Shown: positions 35,805-45,274 of the stretch, one piece after another | How the letters are laid out: each line of letters opens with the position of its first letter | Position numbering within the stretch: the stretch's first letter is position 1 | Source of the DNA: Sulfurospirillum diekertiae | Lineage (GTDB): Bacteria; Campylobacterota; Campylobacteria; Campylobacterales; Sulfurospirillaceae | Assembly: GCF_011769985.2 (NCBI RefSeq) | Contig: NZ_CP039734.2 | Coordinates: 62,001 to 126,000 of the forward strand | Direction: 5' to 3' | DNA: 64,000 nt | Translations under genes and position numbers: made by a program | The notes under the pieces: generated by a model | The model's input: the letters and a program-made list of their open reading frames with translations, nothing else | Databases searched by the model: none | What the model was told of the DNA's origin: nothing

Positions 35805-36539
35805 TCAACTTAAAAATTTTTTCAACTCTTCATCGGTCGTTTGCTTTAAAAGCTCCATAGTGCCTTCAAATTGTACTTTTTTATTGCCTAAAATAATAAA
35901 ACGATCCAGTACATTTGCCATCGTATCTTTATCATGGGTAACCATCACAACGGTAACGCCAAGGGTATCGCGTAAGGTAACAATGAGTTCATCAAAGGCT
36001 CTCGCACTTTGAGGATCAAGTCCCGACGTTGGCTCATCTAAAAAAAGTAGTTTAGGGTCAAGCGCGAGGGAACGTGCTAGTCCCGCTCGTTTTTTCATAC
36101 CGCCACTGAGCTCGGAAGGATACATGTTTGCAACTTTGGGAGGAAGCCCTACGACTGAGAGCTTCATCAATGAAGCTTCTTCAATGAGCCAATCAGGAAT
36201 CTGCGTATACTCTTTCATGGCAATAGCAACATTTTCTAAAATCGTAAGAGAGGTAAAAAGAGCGCCAAATTGAAAAAGAACACCCCATCGTTGCCTCAAT
36301 TTTTGAGCTGTTTTTTGAGAAGCAGTTAGCACATTCGTTCCTAGGACAATCATCTCTCCGGAATGTGCTTTTTGGAGCATAATCATCTCTCGAAGGAGCG
36401 TTGTTTTACCACTACCACTACCCCCCAAAAGTCCAAAAATCTCTCCTTTTTGGATTTTAAAATTAACACCATCATGAATAACATTGTCTCCAAAAGAGGT
36501 GACGATCTCTTTGGCTTCGATGATCACAGGAGTTTTCAT
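35805..36539 (-). CDS. mlaF: MlaF-like ABC ATPase
   Basis: A 244-residue ATPase. Walker A is LLGGSGSGKTTLLREM (about 37-52), the signature is LSGGMKKRAGLARSLA (about 142), and Walker B is LLFLDEPTSGLDP. The MlaF-type FGALFTSLTILENVA segment lies near 89. ATG 36539 overlaps the mlaE stop (ATGA). It powers MCE lipid transport with MlaE. Known in Campylobacter as part of the iamA/iamB locus, as far as I recall. Confidence 0.92.
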   Translation of the reverse strand: MKTPVIIEAKEIVTSFGDNVIHDGVNFKIQKGEIFGLLGGSGSGKTTLLREMIMLQKAHSGEMIVLGTNVLTASQKTAQKLRQRWGVLFQFGALFTSLTILENVAIAMKEYTQIPDWLIEEASLMKLSVVGLPPKVANMYPSELSGGMKKRAGLARSLALDPKLLFLDEPTSGLDPQSARAFDELIVTLRDTLGVTVVMVTHDKDTMANVLDRFIILGNKKVQFEGTMELLKQTTDEELKKFLS

Positions 36540-37666
36540 AACCCAAGCTCCGTCAATAAGACTGAAATAATCGCATCCATCGCAATAACCCAAAAGATAG
36601 CATTGACAACGCTGATAGTGGTGTATTTACCCACGCTCTCGGTACTACTATCAATCTGAAAGCCACGGAAACAGCCAATTGTTGCAATGATACATCCAAA
36701 AATAGGTGCTTTAATAAGTCCAATGATCAGATGTTTTAGCGCAACCGTTGCTTTGATACGGTCAATAAATTCGACAAAACTGACATCCAGCTTTGTGGTT
36801 GCAATCACCATACCGCCAAAAACAGAGACAATATCTGCAAAGAAGACTAAAAGAGGTAAGGAGATAATCAGGGCAAAAAGACGAGGTAAAACTAAAAAAT
36901 TCCACGGTGAAAATCCCATAGAGCTCATAGCATCCACTTCATCGGTGATTTTCATAACACCAATTTGTGCAGCATAAGCAGAGGCACTTCGCCCCGCTAT
37001 GACAATGGCCGTTAAAAGGGGAGCAAGCTCACGTACGGCTGAAATAGTCACCATCTCGACAATAAAAATATTCGCACCAAATTTTTCCAGTTGCGTTGCC
37101 CCTTGATAGGCAATAACAATACCGATTAAAAAAGAGGTCAGTAAAATAATGGGGAGAGCCCCAGCGCCACTTTGTTCGACATGATAAAGCATTGCTTTAA
37201 GGCGAATCGTCTGTGGCTTAAGAAATGCGGCAAGTACAAAATGCGCAAGTTCACCTGTAAAAGAGAAGAAGGTAGCGAGGGTTTTATAACCTTCAAAGGC
37301 AAGTCTTCCAACATTCTCAAGGTAAGAGAGTATAAAAATTTCTTTCGGTTCTTGAATTTTTTCTTTGGGATAGTGCATCTCACAGACGCTTAAAAGCTTT
37401 TCCAAAGAAGTGCTTGCTCCAATTTTTTCGACGGTACAGTCATGTGCTTCAAGTTGTTTTGCATGATGCAAAATCAGCATAATTCCATACGTATCAAAAT
37501 CTTTAATCCCTGCGAGATCAAAGGTGTAAGTTGCTTTTGGTTTACATGTAAGCGTGTTTAATGCAAGTTCCAGCTTTTGAATCGATTCTTTGACCCAAAC
37601 ACCCTGCAATGCAACACTAAAATGATCTTCATTTTGTGTTATTTGCAGTGAGGGTTCTCTTTTCAT
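36536..37666 (-). CDS. mlaE: MlaE-like permease with N-terminal STAS-like domain
   Basis: A 376-residue inner-membrane permease. Residues 1-110 form a soluble STAS-like domain (TFDLAGIKDFDTYGIMLILH), the role played by the separate MlaB in E. coli. Residues 150-376 are the MlaE domain, with AFLIGIVIAYQGATQLEKFG-like text near 190 and GRSASAYAAQIGVMK near 229. First gene of an apparent eight-gene operon reaching to 31872. Contains one palindrome copy. Confidence 0.9.
   Translation of the reverse strand: MKREPSLQITQNEDHFSVALQGVWVKESIQKLELALNTLTCKPKATYTFDLAGIKDFDTYGIMLILHHAKQLEAHDCTVEKIGASTSLEKLLSVCEMHYPKEKIQEPKEIFILSYLENVGRLAFEGYKTLATFFSFTGELAHFVLAAFLKPQTIRLKAMLYHVEQSGAGALPIILLTSFLIGIVIAYQGATQLEKFGANIFIVEMVTISAVRELAPLLTAIVIAGRSASAYAAQIGVMKITDEVDAMSSMGFSPWNFLVLPRLFALIISLPLLVFFADIVSVFGGMVIATTKLDVSFVEFIDRIKATVALKHLIIGLIKAPIFGCIIATIGCFRGFQIDSSTESVGKYTTISVVNAIFWVIAMDAIISVLLTELGL
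37541..37552. repeat. TACATGTA palindrome, copy 14 (one mismatch)
   Basis: TTTACATGTAAG in mlaE, read as Leu-Thr-Cys-Lys on the minus strand. Confidence 0.65.
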
Positions 37667-37746
37667 TACACCACCCTATTTTTTTGTTCCATTATAACAT
37701 AATTATATTACTCGAAATGGCATAGAAAGGTTTTAGATCAGGATGT

Positions 37747-37752
37747 TATAAT
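37747..37752 (+). promoter_or_regulatory. -10 element of msrA
   Basis: TATAAT 22 nt upstream of the msrA ATG; no clear -35, as is common in epsilonproteobacteria. Confidence 0.5.
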
Positions 37753-37774
37753 CATTGAAAAAAGGAGACTCAAC

Positions 37775-38374
37775 ATGAAAAAAGCATTTTTTTTAAGTAT
37801 GGCTCTTTTAATATTTAATACGCATTTTTTCGCAAAGGAGAATTTGATGAAAACTGAAGTTGCAACACTTGGTGGTGGATGTTTTTGGTGCTTAGAGGCT
37901 GTTTTTGAAGAAACACGAGGTGTTGTGGATGTGGTGAATGGTTATGCAGGGGGAGATGTTAACGCCCCAAGTTATGAGCAAGTCAGTCGTGGTACAACAG
38001 GACATGCAGAAGTGGTACAAATTACGTTTGACCCAGCTATTATTTCCTATGAAGCATTACTCAAAATATTTTGGCTTATTCACGATCCAACTTCTCTTAA
38101 TCGCCAAGGCAATGATGCAGGAACACAGTATCGCTCAGTTATTTTTTATCACGATGCAAATCAAAAAGAGAAAGCAGAAGCTTCAATCAAAGAATTTTCG
38201 AGTAAATTTACGAAACCCATTGTGACTGAAATAAAACCTTTAGAAACGTTTTACAAAGCGGAAGCCTATCATCAAGACTATTTCAAGAATAACCCAAATC
38301 AAGGGTACTGTATGTTTGTTGTCTCGCCTAAAGTAGCACATTTTAAGCATGAATATCAAGATTTGGTAAAGTAG
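37775..38374 (+). CDS. msrA: Peptide methionine sulfoxide reductase MsrA, exported form
   Basis: A 199-residue reductase of methionine-S-sulfoxide. The catalytic Cys lies in GGGCFWCLEAVF near 35-46; EQVSRGTTGHAEVVQI and HDPTSLNRQGNDAGTQYRS are family blocks. A signal peptide (MKKAFFLSMALLIFNTHFFA) precedes the domain, pointing to a periplasmic enzyme. A second ATG after it (MKTEVATLGGG) could give a cytoplasmic form, but GGAGA sits ahead of the first. No MsrB domain. Confidence 0.93.
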   Translation: MKKAFFLSMALLIFNTHFFAKENLMKTEVATLGGGCFWCLEAVFEETRGVVDVVNGYAGGDVNAPSYEQVSRGTTGHAEVVQITFDPAIISYEALLKIFWLIHDPTSLNRQGNDAGTQYRSVIFYHDANQKEKAEASIKEFSSKFTKPIVTEIKPLETFYKAEAYHQDYFKNNPNQGYCMFVVSPKVAHFKHEYQDLVK

Positions 38375-38382
38375 CCAAATCC

Positions 38383-38394
38383 TTTACATGTAAA
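38383..38394. repeat. TTTACATGTAAA palindrome, copy 15
   Basis: Perfect copy (14-nt palindrome with its flanks), 8 nt after the msrA stop. Confidence 0.8.
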
Positions 38395-38440
38395 GATTTT
38401 TATCTCAAAATTTTTTCACAAAATGCTACAATTTTTTTAT

Positions 38441-38452
38441 ATTACATGTAAA
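38441..38452. repeat. TACATGTA palindrome, copy 16 (one mismatch)
   Basis: ATTACATGTAAA, ending 8 nt before the thioesterase ATG, so it overlaps the expected ribosome binding site. Confidence 0.7.
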
Positions 38453-38460
38453 GGTTTTCA

Positions 38461-38859
38461 ATGCAAGCATTACAACAATTTTTTGAAGAAAACGATCGAT
38501 TTGCAAAGCTTTTAGGTTTTCAAATTGAAGAATTTAATGTTGGTGTGGCAAAAGTCAGTGCTATCATCAAAGCGGAGCATCTTAATGCGGCTAATGTTGT
38601 GCATGGAGGGTTTTTGTTTTCGCTCGCTGATTATGCGTTTGCCCTGGCATCCAATTCTCATAATAAACTCTCTTTAGCCATCAGTGCTAACATTATGTTT
38701 CAACACGCAAAGCCAAATGGGAAGCTCTACGCGTATGCTAAAGAGCTTAGTATTGGAAATAGAGTCGCAACGTATGAAGTGCGAATAAGCGATGAAAAAG
38801 ATAGTGTGATTGCAACGTACACGGGGACTGTTTACCGAAAAGATAGCAATGTTATCTAA
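38461..38859 (+). CDS. PaaI-type hotdog-fold thioesterase
   Basis: A 132-residue protein with the hotdog pattern: ANVVHGGFLFSLADYAFALA near 47, carrying the catalytic HGG and Asp of PaaI-type acyl-CoA thioesterases, and SANIMFQHAKPNGKLYAYAK near 76. It would hydrolyse acyl- or aryl-CoA thioesters in the cytoplasm. No catabolic neighbour hints at the substrate. Confidence 0.85.
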   Translation: MQALQQFFEENDRFAKLLGFQIEEFNVGVAKVSAIIKAEHLNAANVVHGGFLFSLADYAFALASNSHNKLSLAISANIMFQHAKPNGKLYAYAKELSIGNRVATYEVRISDEKDSVIATYTGTVYRKDSNVI

Positions 38860-38861
38860 CT

Positions 38862-38873
38862 TTTACATGTAAA
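38862..38873. repeat. TTTACATGTAAA palindrome, copy 17
   Basis: Perfect copy in the 15-nt gap between the convergent thioesterase and marC genes. Confidence 0.8.
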
Positions 38874-38874
38874 G

Positions 38875-39480
38875 CTAAAAGGTATGAATAAGCCCTCGTA
38901 TACCGTCGATAAACATCTGTACCGACATCATTAAAAGGAGCATTCCCATCAAACGCTCTAAGGCCGAAAGTCCTTTTTCCCGCAGCAGTTTATACAATAG
39001 TGGCGAGAGGTACATAATCAGCGCAGAGATAAACCACGCAAGCAAAAGTGCACCAAACAGTTTTCCTGTAGCATCCGCATGAGATTTCCCCAGCACTAAA
39101 AGTGTTGCCAGTGTTGAAGGTCCTGCAATGAGAGGCATAGCAATGGGCACCATAAAAGGTTCTTTGGATGAGCCATAAAGTCCACTACTTCCTTCCTCTC
39201 CAGGAAAGATCATCTTAATACCAATCACAAAAAAAATCACTGCTCCTGCGATACGTACTGATTCTGTTTCCAGATGAAAGATGTTTAAAAAGAGCTCGCC
39301 TCCAAAGAGAAAAAGCGTTAAGATAGCGAGCCCAAAGATCATTTCACGGATAATGATCCTTCTTCTTCGTTTGATATCAACATCTTTCAAAATCGAAAGA
39401 ATAATAGGGACTGCGCCAAAAGGGTCGATCACAAACATTAACAGTATAGCTGTTGAGACAATTGAAAATTCTGCGTTCAT
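38875..39480 (-). CDS. MarC family integral membrane protein
   Basis: A 201-residue protein with six hydrophobic helices. LLMFVIDPFGAVPIILSIL (about 13-31) and PIAMPLIAGPSTLATLLVL (about 111-129) are the paired half-helix motifs of the family. Despite the name, MarC proteins have no proven role in antibiotic resistance; the function is unknown. Follows the chemoreceptor gene on the same strand (13 nt apart). Confidence 0.9.
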   Translation of the reverse strand: MNAEFSIVSTAILLMFVIDPFGAVPIILSILKDVDIKRRRRIIIREMIFGLAILTLFLFGGELFLNIFHLETESVRIAGAVIFFVIGIKMIFPGEEGSSGLYGSSKEPFMVPIAMPLIAGPSTLATLLVLGKSHADATGKLFGALLLAWFISALIMYLSPLLYKLLREKGLSALERLMGMLLLMMSVQMFIDGIRGLIHTF

Positions 39481-39493
39481 TTATTTCATCCAA

Positions 39494-41185
39494 TCATGTT
39501 CTAAACTCAGAGAGTTTGAGGTTCAAGGTTTCCGTCATGCGGCTTAAGTGTTCTGCTGCACTAGCGATTTCTTCGACACTTCTAGCATTTTGAGAAGAGA
39601 TGTCGTTGATTTGAGAAACATTATTAATCATCGACTCAATGTCCGAGCCTGTTTTGAGATAGTTTTCAGCCGTTTTGTCTGAAACTTTTGTTGCATTGCC
39701 CATGACATGGAACATATTGTTTATTTTTTCTTCAACCTCACTCGCCGTGGTTGCAAGTGATTCTACTTTTTTAGAATTCGATGTCATTTGATCACTACTA
39801 TCAGCAATAGCTTGAACGATCACATTAATCGTTGCATTGATTTCTTGGAGACTCTTTTGGGTACGTTCCGCAAGTTTTCGTACCTCATCGGCAACAACGG
39901 CAAAGCCACGTCCTTGTTCACCTGCACGTGCAGCCTCAATAGCCGCATTCAGTGCAAGTAAATTGGTTTGGTCGGCAATATCCCCAATGACCACTAGTAT
40001 CTCTTTCACTTGGCTTGCATCTGAGCTGAGCTGTTGGATGCGGTGTGCTAGTTCAATTTCGATAGTGGCACTCATTTGAATATCTTTGGTCAGTTCCAGT
40101 ATCGCTCTGTTGGCTTCCGTAAGATAGCTATTGGCTTTAAGCAGTTCTTCTTTCCCCGCCTTGGCTTCGCCCATGCCTATATGCATCTCATCTTTCAAGG
40201 TATTGGCTTTGGTCGTTGTATTTCCCACTATGTTCATTGAAGTCTCAACAGCTTTTCCTACTTCTAAAGACGTAGAGGAGAGTTCATGAGAAATAGAGGA
40301 ATTTTCGTTAGAGAGGTTCTTTGCATCACTGATTAAGAGACGCACTTTTTCGATAAACCGGTTGATACTATGACTCGCTTGTGCGATTTCATCATTTCCC
40401 GTTATCTCAAGTTTTTGTGTTAAATCGCCATCACCACTGGAGAGGTTGTCAGCTTTACTAATCAGATCATTGAGTGGATTTGAAATAGTTTTTTTAATAA
40501 TAATAGCAGTAGCCACAATGCTAAGAATCACCAGCACTAAAGAAATAAGTAGAAAAGAGCGAATTTGAGAGGCAACATTATCACCAATTTGTGTTTTAAG
40601 TTTTCCTACCTCTGCTTCTACATTGTCAACATAAATGCCAGTACCAATTGTCCATTTATAAGGTTCAAAAGGTACGGAATACGCGAACTTCGCAAGCGCT
40701 TTGCCATCTTTGACTTTTGGGAAAAAGTATTTAACGAGACCACCGCCTTTTTGTGCTGTTTCTATGAGTTCCTTAACAAAAAAGACTCCGTTGGGATCTT
40801 TGAGCGTGCTTAGGTTTTTACCTTGGAGTGATTTATTGGTTGGAAGCATAACATTGGTTCCGTCGTGCTCATAGATAAAAAGATAACCACTCTTGTCATC
40901 AAAAAAGCGTAGTCCATCAAGTTGTTCTACAATAGTTTCTTTAATTTTTTCATCGGATGTCCCTTTGGCTTTTTCTGCTTTATAGATTGCATTAGCACTC
41001 TGTTGCATCATTTCCAGAATGGTTTTGAGTTCATTTTCATAAAAAGAGTAGGCACTCTTTTCGTAATCGTTTATAAACATGCCAGCATTGTTTTTAGTAT
41101 TGGTGTAAGAGATACCAATTAAACAGGCACCTAAAATGAGGAGAGAGAGGATAAGAGAGATTAAAATTCGTGTCGAAATTTTCAT
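39494..41185 (-). CDS. Methyl-accepting chemotaxis protein with single Cache domain
   Basis: A 563-residue receptor. A helix (about 8-28), a periplasmic sCache_2-type sensor ([35 protein letters not shown]) and a helix (about 205-230) lead to a HAMP domain. The signalling tip is [20 protein letters not shown] near 410, followed by the rest of the hairpin. No CheR-binding pentapeptide is visible at the C terminus. Ligand unknown; related Cache receptors often sense small carboxylates. Confidence 0.93.
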   Translation of the reverse strand: MKISTRILISLILSLLILGACLIGISYTNTKNNAGMFINDYEKSAYSFYENELKTILEMMQQSANAIYKAEKAKGTSDEKIKETIVEQLDGLRFFDDKSGYLFIYEHDGTNVMLPTNKSLQGKNLSTLKDPNGVFFVKELIETAQKGGGLVKYFFPKVKDGKALAKFAYSVPFEPYKWTIGTGIYVDNVEAEVGKLKTQIGDNVASQIRSFLLISLVLVILSIVATAIIIKKTISNPLNDLISKADNLSSGDGDLTQKLEITGNDEIAQASHSINRFIEKVRLLISDAKNLSNENSSISHELSSTSLEVGKAVETSMNIVGNTTTKANTLKDEMHIGMGEAKAGKEELLKANSYLTEANRAILELTKDIQMSATIEIELAHRIQQLSSDASQVKEILVVIGDIADQTNLLALNAAIEAARAGEQGRGFAVVADEVRKLAERTQKSLQEINATINVIVQAIADSSDQMTSNSKKVESLATTASEVEEKINNMFHVMGNATKVSDKTAENYLKTGSDIESMINNVSQINDISSQNARSVEEIASAAEHLSRMTETLNLKLSEFRT

Positions 41186-41295
41186 AATAGTGCCTCCTTG
41201 ATTTATAAGTGTAACACTTTATTCTATCATAAACAAAGTTTAAATATATCAACGAAAAGCGCTACAATGGCGGCTAAAAGAGTTTAGGAGAAGAT

Positions 41296-42480
41296 ATGAA
41301 CCATTATGGTGAGTTGTTACGTAACAATGCAACACTCCGAAGATTGAGTGTAATTCAGCTCATCTGTTACTTTGGCGCATGGTTTAGCCATATGGCCATT
41401 TATACATTACTGATAAGTCTTGACGCACCTGTTTGGGCACTGAGTACCGCAGCAGCATTTACATTTTTGCCATCAATGCTTTTAGCTCCTTTTAGCGGAG
41501 CGATTATTGATAAAGTCAATACCAAAAAATTTATGCTTTTTTTAACAGCCATTGAGATTTTTACCGTTTTTTGGCTAATGTTTATTCACTCCTTAGATGC
41601 ATTATGGTTACTGTTAGTGCTAATCCTTATACGAATGGGAACAGGGAGTATCTATTTTCAAACTGAGATGTCATTATTGCCAAAGTTATTGAGTGATGAT
41701 GATTTGAAAACTGCCAACGAAATTCATTCTGTTATTTGGTCAACTTCTTATGCTTTAGGCATGGCCGTAGCAGGTTTTTATATTTACTATTTTGGAACAA
41801 CTAGCGCTTTTATAGCTGATATGCTGTTGTATTGCATTGGTTTTTACATGCTTTTAGGACTCGATATCCCCTCTCTTGCAAGCAAACACGCTTTACATGT
41901 AAAGACAATGATTTGGAGTGGATTTACTTATTTACGGACGCATCCCAAGATTATACATATTATTTTTTTACATGCGAGTATTGGCTTTAGTGCGTATGAT
42001 GCACTCATTGCCCTCTTGGCAGATCATACGTACAAACATATTTTATCCATTTCACTAGTTATGGGAGCTATCAATGCGGCACGGGCGCTTTCTCAAATTT
42101 TAGGACAGTTAGCGCTCAGCCGTTACATTAATCCTCAAACTCTTTTTTATCTTTTTATAGCACAAGGTGTTAGCATTATGGTTTGGGGTATGCTGCAATA
42201 TGATTTTTATCTCAGCTTTATAGGCATTTCCTTGTGTGGACTTTTTACAACGACTTTGTGGTCATACACCTACACACTTTTGCAATATGAAACCGATGAG
42301 GCATTTTATGGCAGAGTCATCGCGTACAATGATATGGTTTTTATGGGTGCTTGTACATTTGTTTCATTCGCTATCGGGGCACTGTTTGATTTTGGTATCT
42401 CTTTATGGCAGATTACCTGTGGGCTAGGAGCAGTTTTTTTCCTTTTTGGTTTTTACTGGAAATGGATACAAAAACTGTGA
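41296..42480 (+). CDS. Major facilitator superfamily transporter
   Basis: A 394-residue protein with about 11-12 helices. It belongs to the MFS_3-like exporters (compare enterobactin exporter EntS) by the SAMPLE-like opening LICYFGAWFSHMAIYTLLIS and the loop SGAIIDKVNTKKFMLF with the basic motif. AGGAGA is 7 nt ahead of the ATG. Substrate unknown. It carries a perfect palindrome copy. Confidence 0.85.
   Translation: MNHYGELLRNNATLRRLSVIQLICYFGAWFSHMAIYTLLISLDAPVWALSTAAAFTFLPSMLLAPFSGAIIDKVNTKKFMLFLTAIEIFTVFWLMFIHSLDALWLLLVLILIRMGTGSIYFQTEMSLLPKLLSDDDLKTANEIHSVIWSTSYALGMAVAGFYIYYFGTTSAFIADMLLYCIGFYMLLGLDIPSLASKHALHVKTMIWSGFTYLRTHPKIIHIIFLHASIGFSAYDALIALLADHTYKHILSISLVMGAINAARALSQILGQLALSRYINPQTLFYLFIAQGVSIMVWGMLQYDFYLSFIGISLCGLFTTTLWSYTYTLLQYETDEAFYGRVIAYNDMVFMGACTFVSFAIGALFDFGISLWQITCGLGAVFFLFGFYWKWIQKL
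41892..41903. repeat. TTTACATGTAAA palindrome, copy 18
   Basis: Perfect copy (14-nt palindrome with its flanks) in the MFS gene, read as Leu-His-Val-Lys. Confidence 0.8.
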
Positions 42481-42514
42481 TAAAATAAGCTTTTTTTGAG
42501 AGTAAGGATGGTGT

Positions 42515-44107
42515 ATGAATATTCGTAATAAGGTGAAACTGAGTTTTGCTTTGATTATAGTATTATTACTTTTTTTGGGAATGATCAGTGGTATTATCAC
42601 GTTTCAAATTAAAGGAAATAGTAATTTTAGAGAAAGCATTTCAGCTATACTTATCATGCAAGAGGGTATGAATGAGATTATTCTTGAGAGTACCAAAACC
42701 ACAGAAATTACCAAATTAGAACAACTACATGAAGAATTTTCAACGTATGAAAAGCGTTTTGAAGACTTGCGTGCGATGTTATCGGCATCACCCCATGGCT
42801 CTTTTATTCGTTACATTGGAATTCCTCATATTCAAAAAGATGAAGCAGTCAAAAGATACCTGAATGATCTTTATGCGAATGAGCACCGCCTTGAGCTTTT
42901 GTACGACGATATTTTTAAGCTTGAACGTGAAAAACTAGACTATGTTAATCTCTTCAATGCTCTTTATCCCGAAGAAAATAATGCGCGTGTGAAAATTAAA
43001 GAGCATATTTTAGACCATAATCACATCGAGCAGATTAAAGCACTGAGTGATCTTCGCTATTACAGTAAAGAGATGCTGTACCAGCATGGTAATGAAGAGA
43101 CGCTACAAAAGTGGATGACACCCATCGACAAACTTATTCATATCACACAAAAAGATACTGATGAATTGCATACTATTATGTTGCATTATAAAGAGCTTGT
43201 ACGCGTTATTGCCGAAAAAGCAATGAAAATAGAAGAGATAAAAGTGATTGAGAATACTGCAATTAATCAAGCGTCTGAAGTTTTGGATGATAATAAAAAA
43301 GTGAGCATTGCTTTAGAAGAGACGATTTCAGCTTTATCTAGTAATTTCATTGATCAGATGCGTTTGATTCAGCTTTTAGTGGGAGCTGTGACCATTCTTT
43401 TTATTGTTTTACTTGCCATTAGGGTTTCTCATAATGTATCGCTGACAATGGATGAGGTTGAGGCAAAAATAGACGAGGGACTTGAAGAGGTTAATGCACT
43501 TAATCGTGAGATCGAAGATACACAAAAAGAGGTTCTTTTTACGATGGGTTCCATTGGCGAAACAAGGTCTCAAGAGACAGGAAATCATGTCAAACGTGTG
43601 GCTGAATATACCAAAATACTTGCGCTCTATTATGGGCTTGATGAAGAAGAAGCTGAGATGCTAAAATTGGCTTCTCCTATGCACGACATAGGGAAAATCG
43701 GCATTCCTGATCGTGTTTTAAATAAGCCCGGACGATTTGATGAGGATGAGCGTGAGATTATGAATACACATGCAATGCTAGGTTATGAAATGCTCAAACA
43801 TTCACAAAGACAGCTCCTTAAAATGGCAGCGATCGTTGCAAGAGAACACCACGAAAGATATGATGGTAAAGGTTATCCTGATCAAAAAAGTGGCGAAGAT
43901 ATTCATATTTATGGACGTATTACGGCGTTAGCAGATGTCTTTGATGCACTTGGAAGTGCAAGAATTTATAAACCTGCATGGGAAGATGAAAAAATCTTTG
44001 CACTATTTAAAGAAGAGAGAGGAAAACAGTTCGATCCAAGGCTTGTTGATATTTTCTTTGAGCATTTAGATGTTTTTTTAGAAACTCGTGAAAATTTAAA
44101 AGATTAA
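42515..44107 (+). CDS. Membrane HD-GYP domain protein (putative c-di-GMP phosphodiesterase)
   Basis: A 530-residue protein. Helices near 10-30 and 285-305 flank a helical periplasmic sensor of about 250 residues with no recognised domain. The C-terminal HD-GYP domain is complete: TGNHVKRVAEYTKILA, SPMHDIGKIGIPD (HD near 390), EHHERYDGKGYP (GYP motif) and ITALADVFDALGS. Such enzymes hydrolyse c-di-GMP. The broken PilZ gene 10 kb downstream is a possible effector of the same messenger. Confidence 0.9.
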   Translation: MNIRNKVKLSFALIIVLLLFLGMISGIITFQIKGNSNFRESISAILIMQEGMNEIILESTKTTEITKLEQLHEEFSTYEKRFEDLRAMLSASPHGSFIRYIGIPHIQKDEAVKRYLNDLYANEHRLELLYDDIFKLEREKLDYVNLFNALYPEENNARVKIKEHILDHNHIEQIKALSDLRYYSKEMLYQHGNEETLQKWMTPIDKLIHITQKDTDELHTIMLHYKELVRVIAEKAMKIEEIKVIENTAINQASEVLDDNKKVSIALEETISALSSNFIDQMRLIQLLVGAVTILFIVLLAIRVSHNVSLTMDEVEAKIDEGLEEVNALNREIEDTQKEVLFTMGSIGETRSQETGNHVKRVAEYTKILALYYGLDEEEAEMLKLASPMHDIGKIGIPDRVLNKPGRFDEDEREIMNTHAMLGYEMLKHSQRQLLKMAAIVAREHHERYDGKGYPDQKSGEDIHIYGRITALADVFDALGSARIYKPAWEDEKIFALFKEERGKQFDPRLVDIFFEHLDVFLETRENLKD

Positions 44108-44168
44108 ATTCACAAATACTTCACGATTTTGTGTTAGGATTTCACTATATAAAGAAAAGGAGTCCCAG

Positions 44169-44471
44169 ATGAAAATCTTAAATACACTATTAATCTCAGC
44201 TGTGTTAGTCCTCAGTGGCATCACAAGCGCTCAGGCAATGGGCGATCGAGAACAGGGTGCTCTGATTGGTGCAGGTGCAGTTGTATTACTAGGTAGTTTA
44301 ATTAATGCATCACAACAACCAACACGTTATGTTGAAAGTCCTGTATATTATGAAACCAGACCAACGGTTGTGTACAGAGAACCTATTTATGTACCAGAGA
44401 GGGTTATTTATGTTGACCCACCACGCCATCATCACTATTATGAAGGCGGTTATTACCGTTCTTATAGATAA
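44169..44471 (+). CDS. Exported Tyr/His/Pro-rich small protein
   Basis: A 100-residue protein with a signal peptide ending near AQAMG (residue 25), then a glycine-rich hydrophobic stretch (GALIGAGAVVLLGSLI) and a tail with repeated YxxP units and HHHYY. AAGGAG is 6 nt before the ATG. The pattern suggests an outer-surface or glycine-zipper protein. No function can be given. Confidence 0.65.
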   Translation: MKILNTLLISAVLVLSGITSAQAMGDREQGALIGAGAVVLLGSLINASQQPTRYVESPVYYETRPTVVYREPIYVPERVIYVDPPRHHHYYEGGYYRSYR

Positions 44472-44509
44472 GCATTAAAAGTTCAAAGTGGAGGTAGCGA
44501 CACTCATCG

Positions 44510-45148
44510 CTACCTTTTTTGCAATATCGCTATTCGCTTACCATCCGTTTTCACAACTTCTAACCCACACTGTCGTGCCAAAATTTCAAGTGTTTTTGGA
44601 GTATAGAATATAATATGTGTTGGATCTCTTCGATACCACCATGTTAAAAAATGAGCTTTATCATTGCTGTGAAAAAGTGTCATTAATGCAATCATGCCAT
44701 CAGGTTTAAGATGTTGAGCTAAAAGTTTTAATGTTTCATTGGGGTTAGCTAAGTGCTCAAAAACTTCCGTCGAGGTAATGAGATCATAGGTTTGATCTTC
44801 AAAGCATTTTATAGGCTGGTAAAACTTATCATAATAATCGCCGTGAATACCTCTATTGGTCATAATTTGGCTCAGAACGGGTGTTGGTCCAGAACCAAAA
44901 TCAAGGGCTTTTCCTTTACATGTAAGATCATTCCAAAAGAAATCTAAAAAATCCTCGAACATCTTTACGTAACCTTCATTTTCTAACGAATTTCGATGAT
45001 TGTTGTAGAGACTATGCTCTTTTTCCAGTGTAAGATAATAGGCTGAATCAAGGCAAATACCGTGACAGTTTGAACAGTAGAAATAACGCTTTTGAAGTTG
45101 GGTGTCCTCCCATAATTTTATAGGATAATTGCAAATTTTACATTTCAT
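44510..45148 (-). CDS. Class I SAM methyltransferase with N-terminal zinc ribbon
   Basis: A 212-residue protein. Two Cys pairs, CKIC at 3-6 and CSNC at 26-29, form a zinc-ribbon-like start. The methyltransferase domain has the SAM motif ALDFGSGPTPVL near 80, STEVFEHLANP near 124, and HLKPDGMIALMT. Similar genes are often in glycan or surface-modification loci, but no such neighbours are seen here. Substrate unknown. Confidence 0.8.
   Translation of the reverse strand: MKCKICNYPIKLWEDTQLQKRYFYCSNCHGICLDSAYYLTLEKEHSLYNNHRNSLENEGYVKMFEDFLDFFWNDLTCKGKALDFGSGPTPVLSQIMTNRGIHGDYYDKFYQPIKCFEDQTYDLITSTEVFEHLANPNETLKLLAQHLKPDGMIALMTLFHSNDKAHFLTWWYRRDPTHIIFYTPKTLEILARQCGLEVVKTDGKRIAILQKR
44915..44926. 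repeat. TACATGTA palindrome, copy 19 (one mismatch)
   Basis: TTTACATGTAAG in the methyltransferase gene, read as Leu-Thr-Cys-Lys on the minus strand. Confidence 0.65.
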
Positions 45149-45274
45149 TTTTTAACTCTCTTTCCTATTTTTTCAAAAAAGCTATTTAAGTAAATAATTT
45201 TTTACTAATTAAGCATTATTATAAAGAATAGTTGATATTATATCTGTAAAATATTGTGAAAGCTAAAAACAAAG

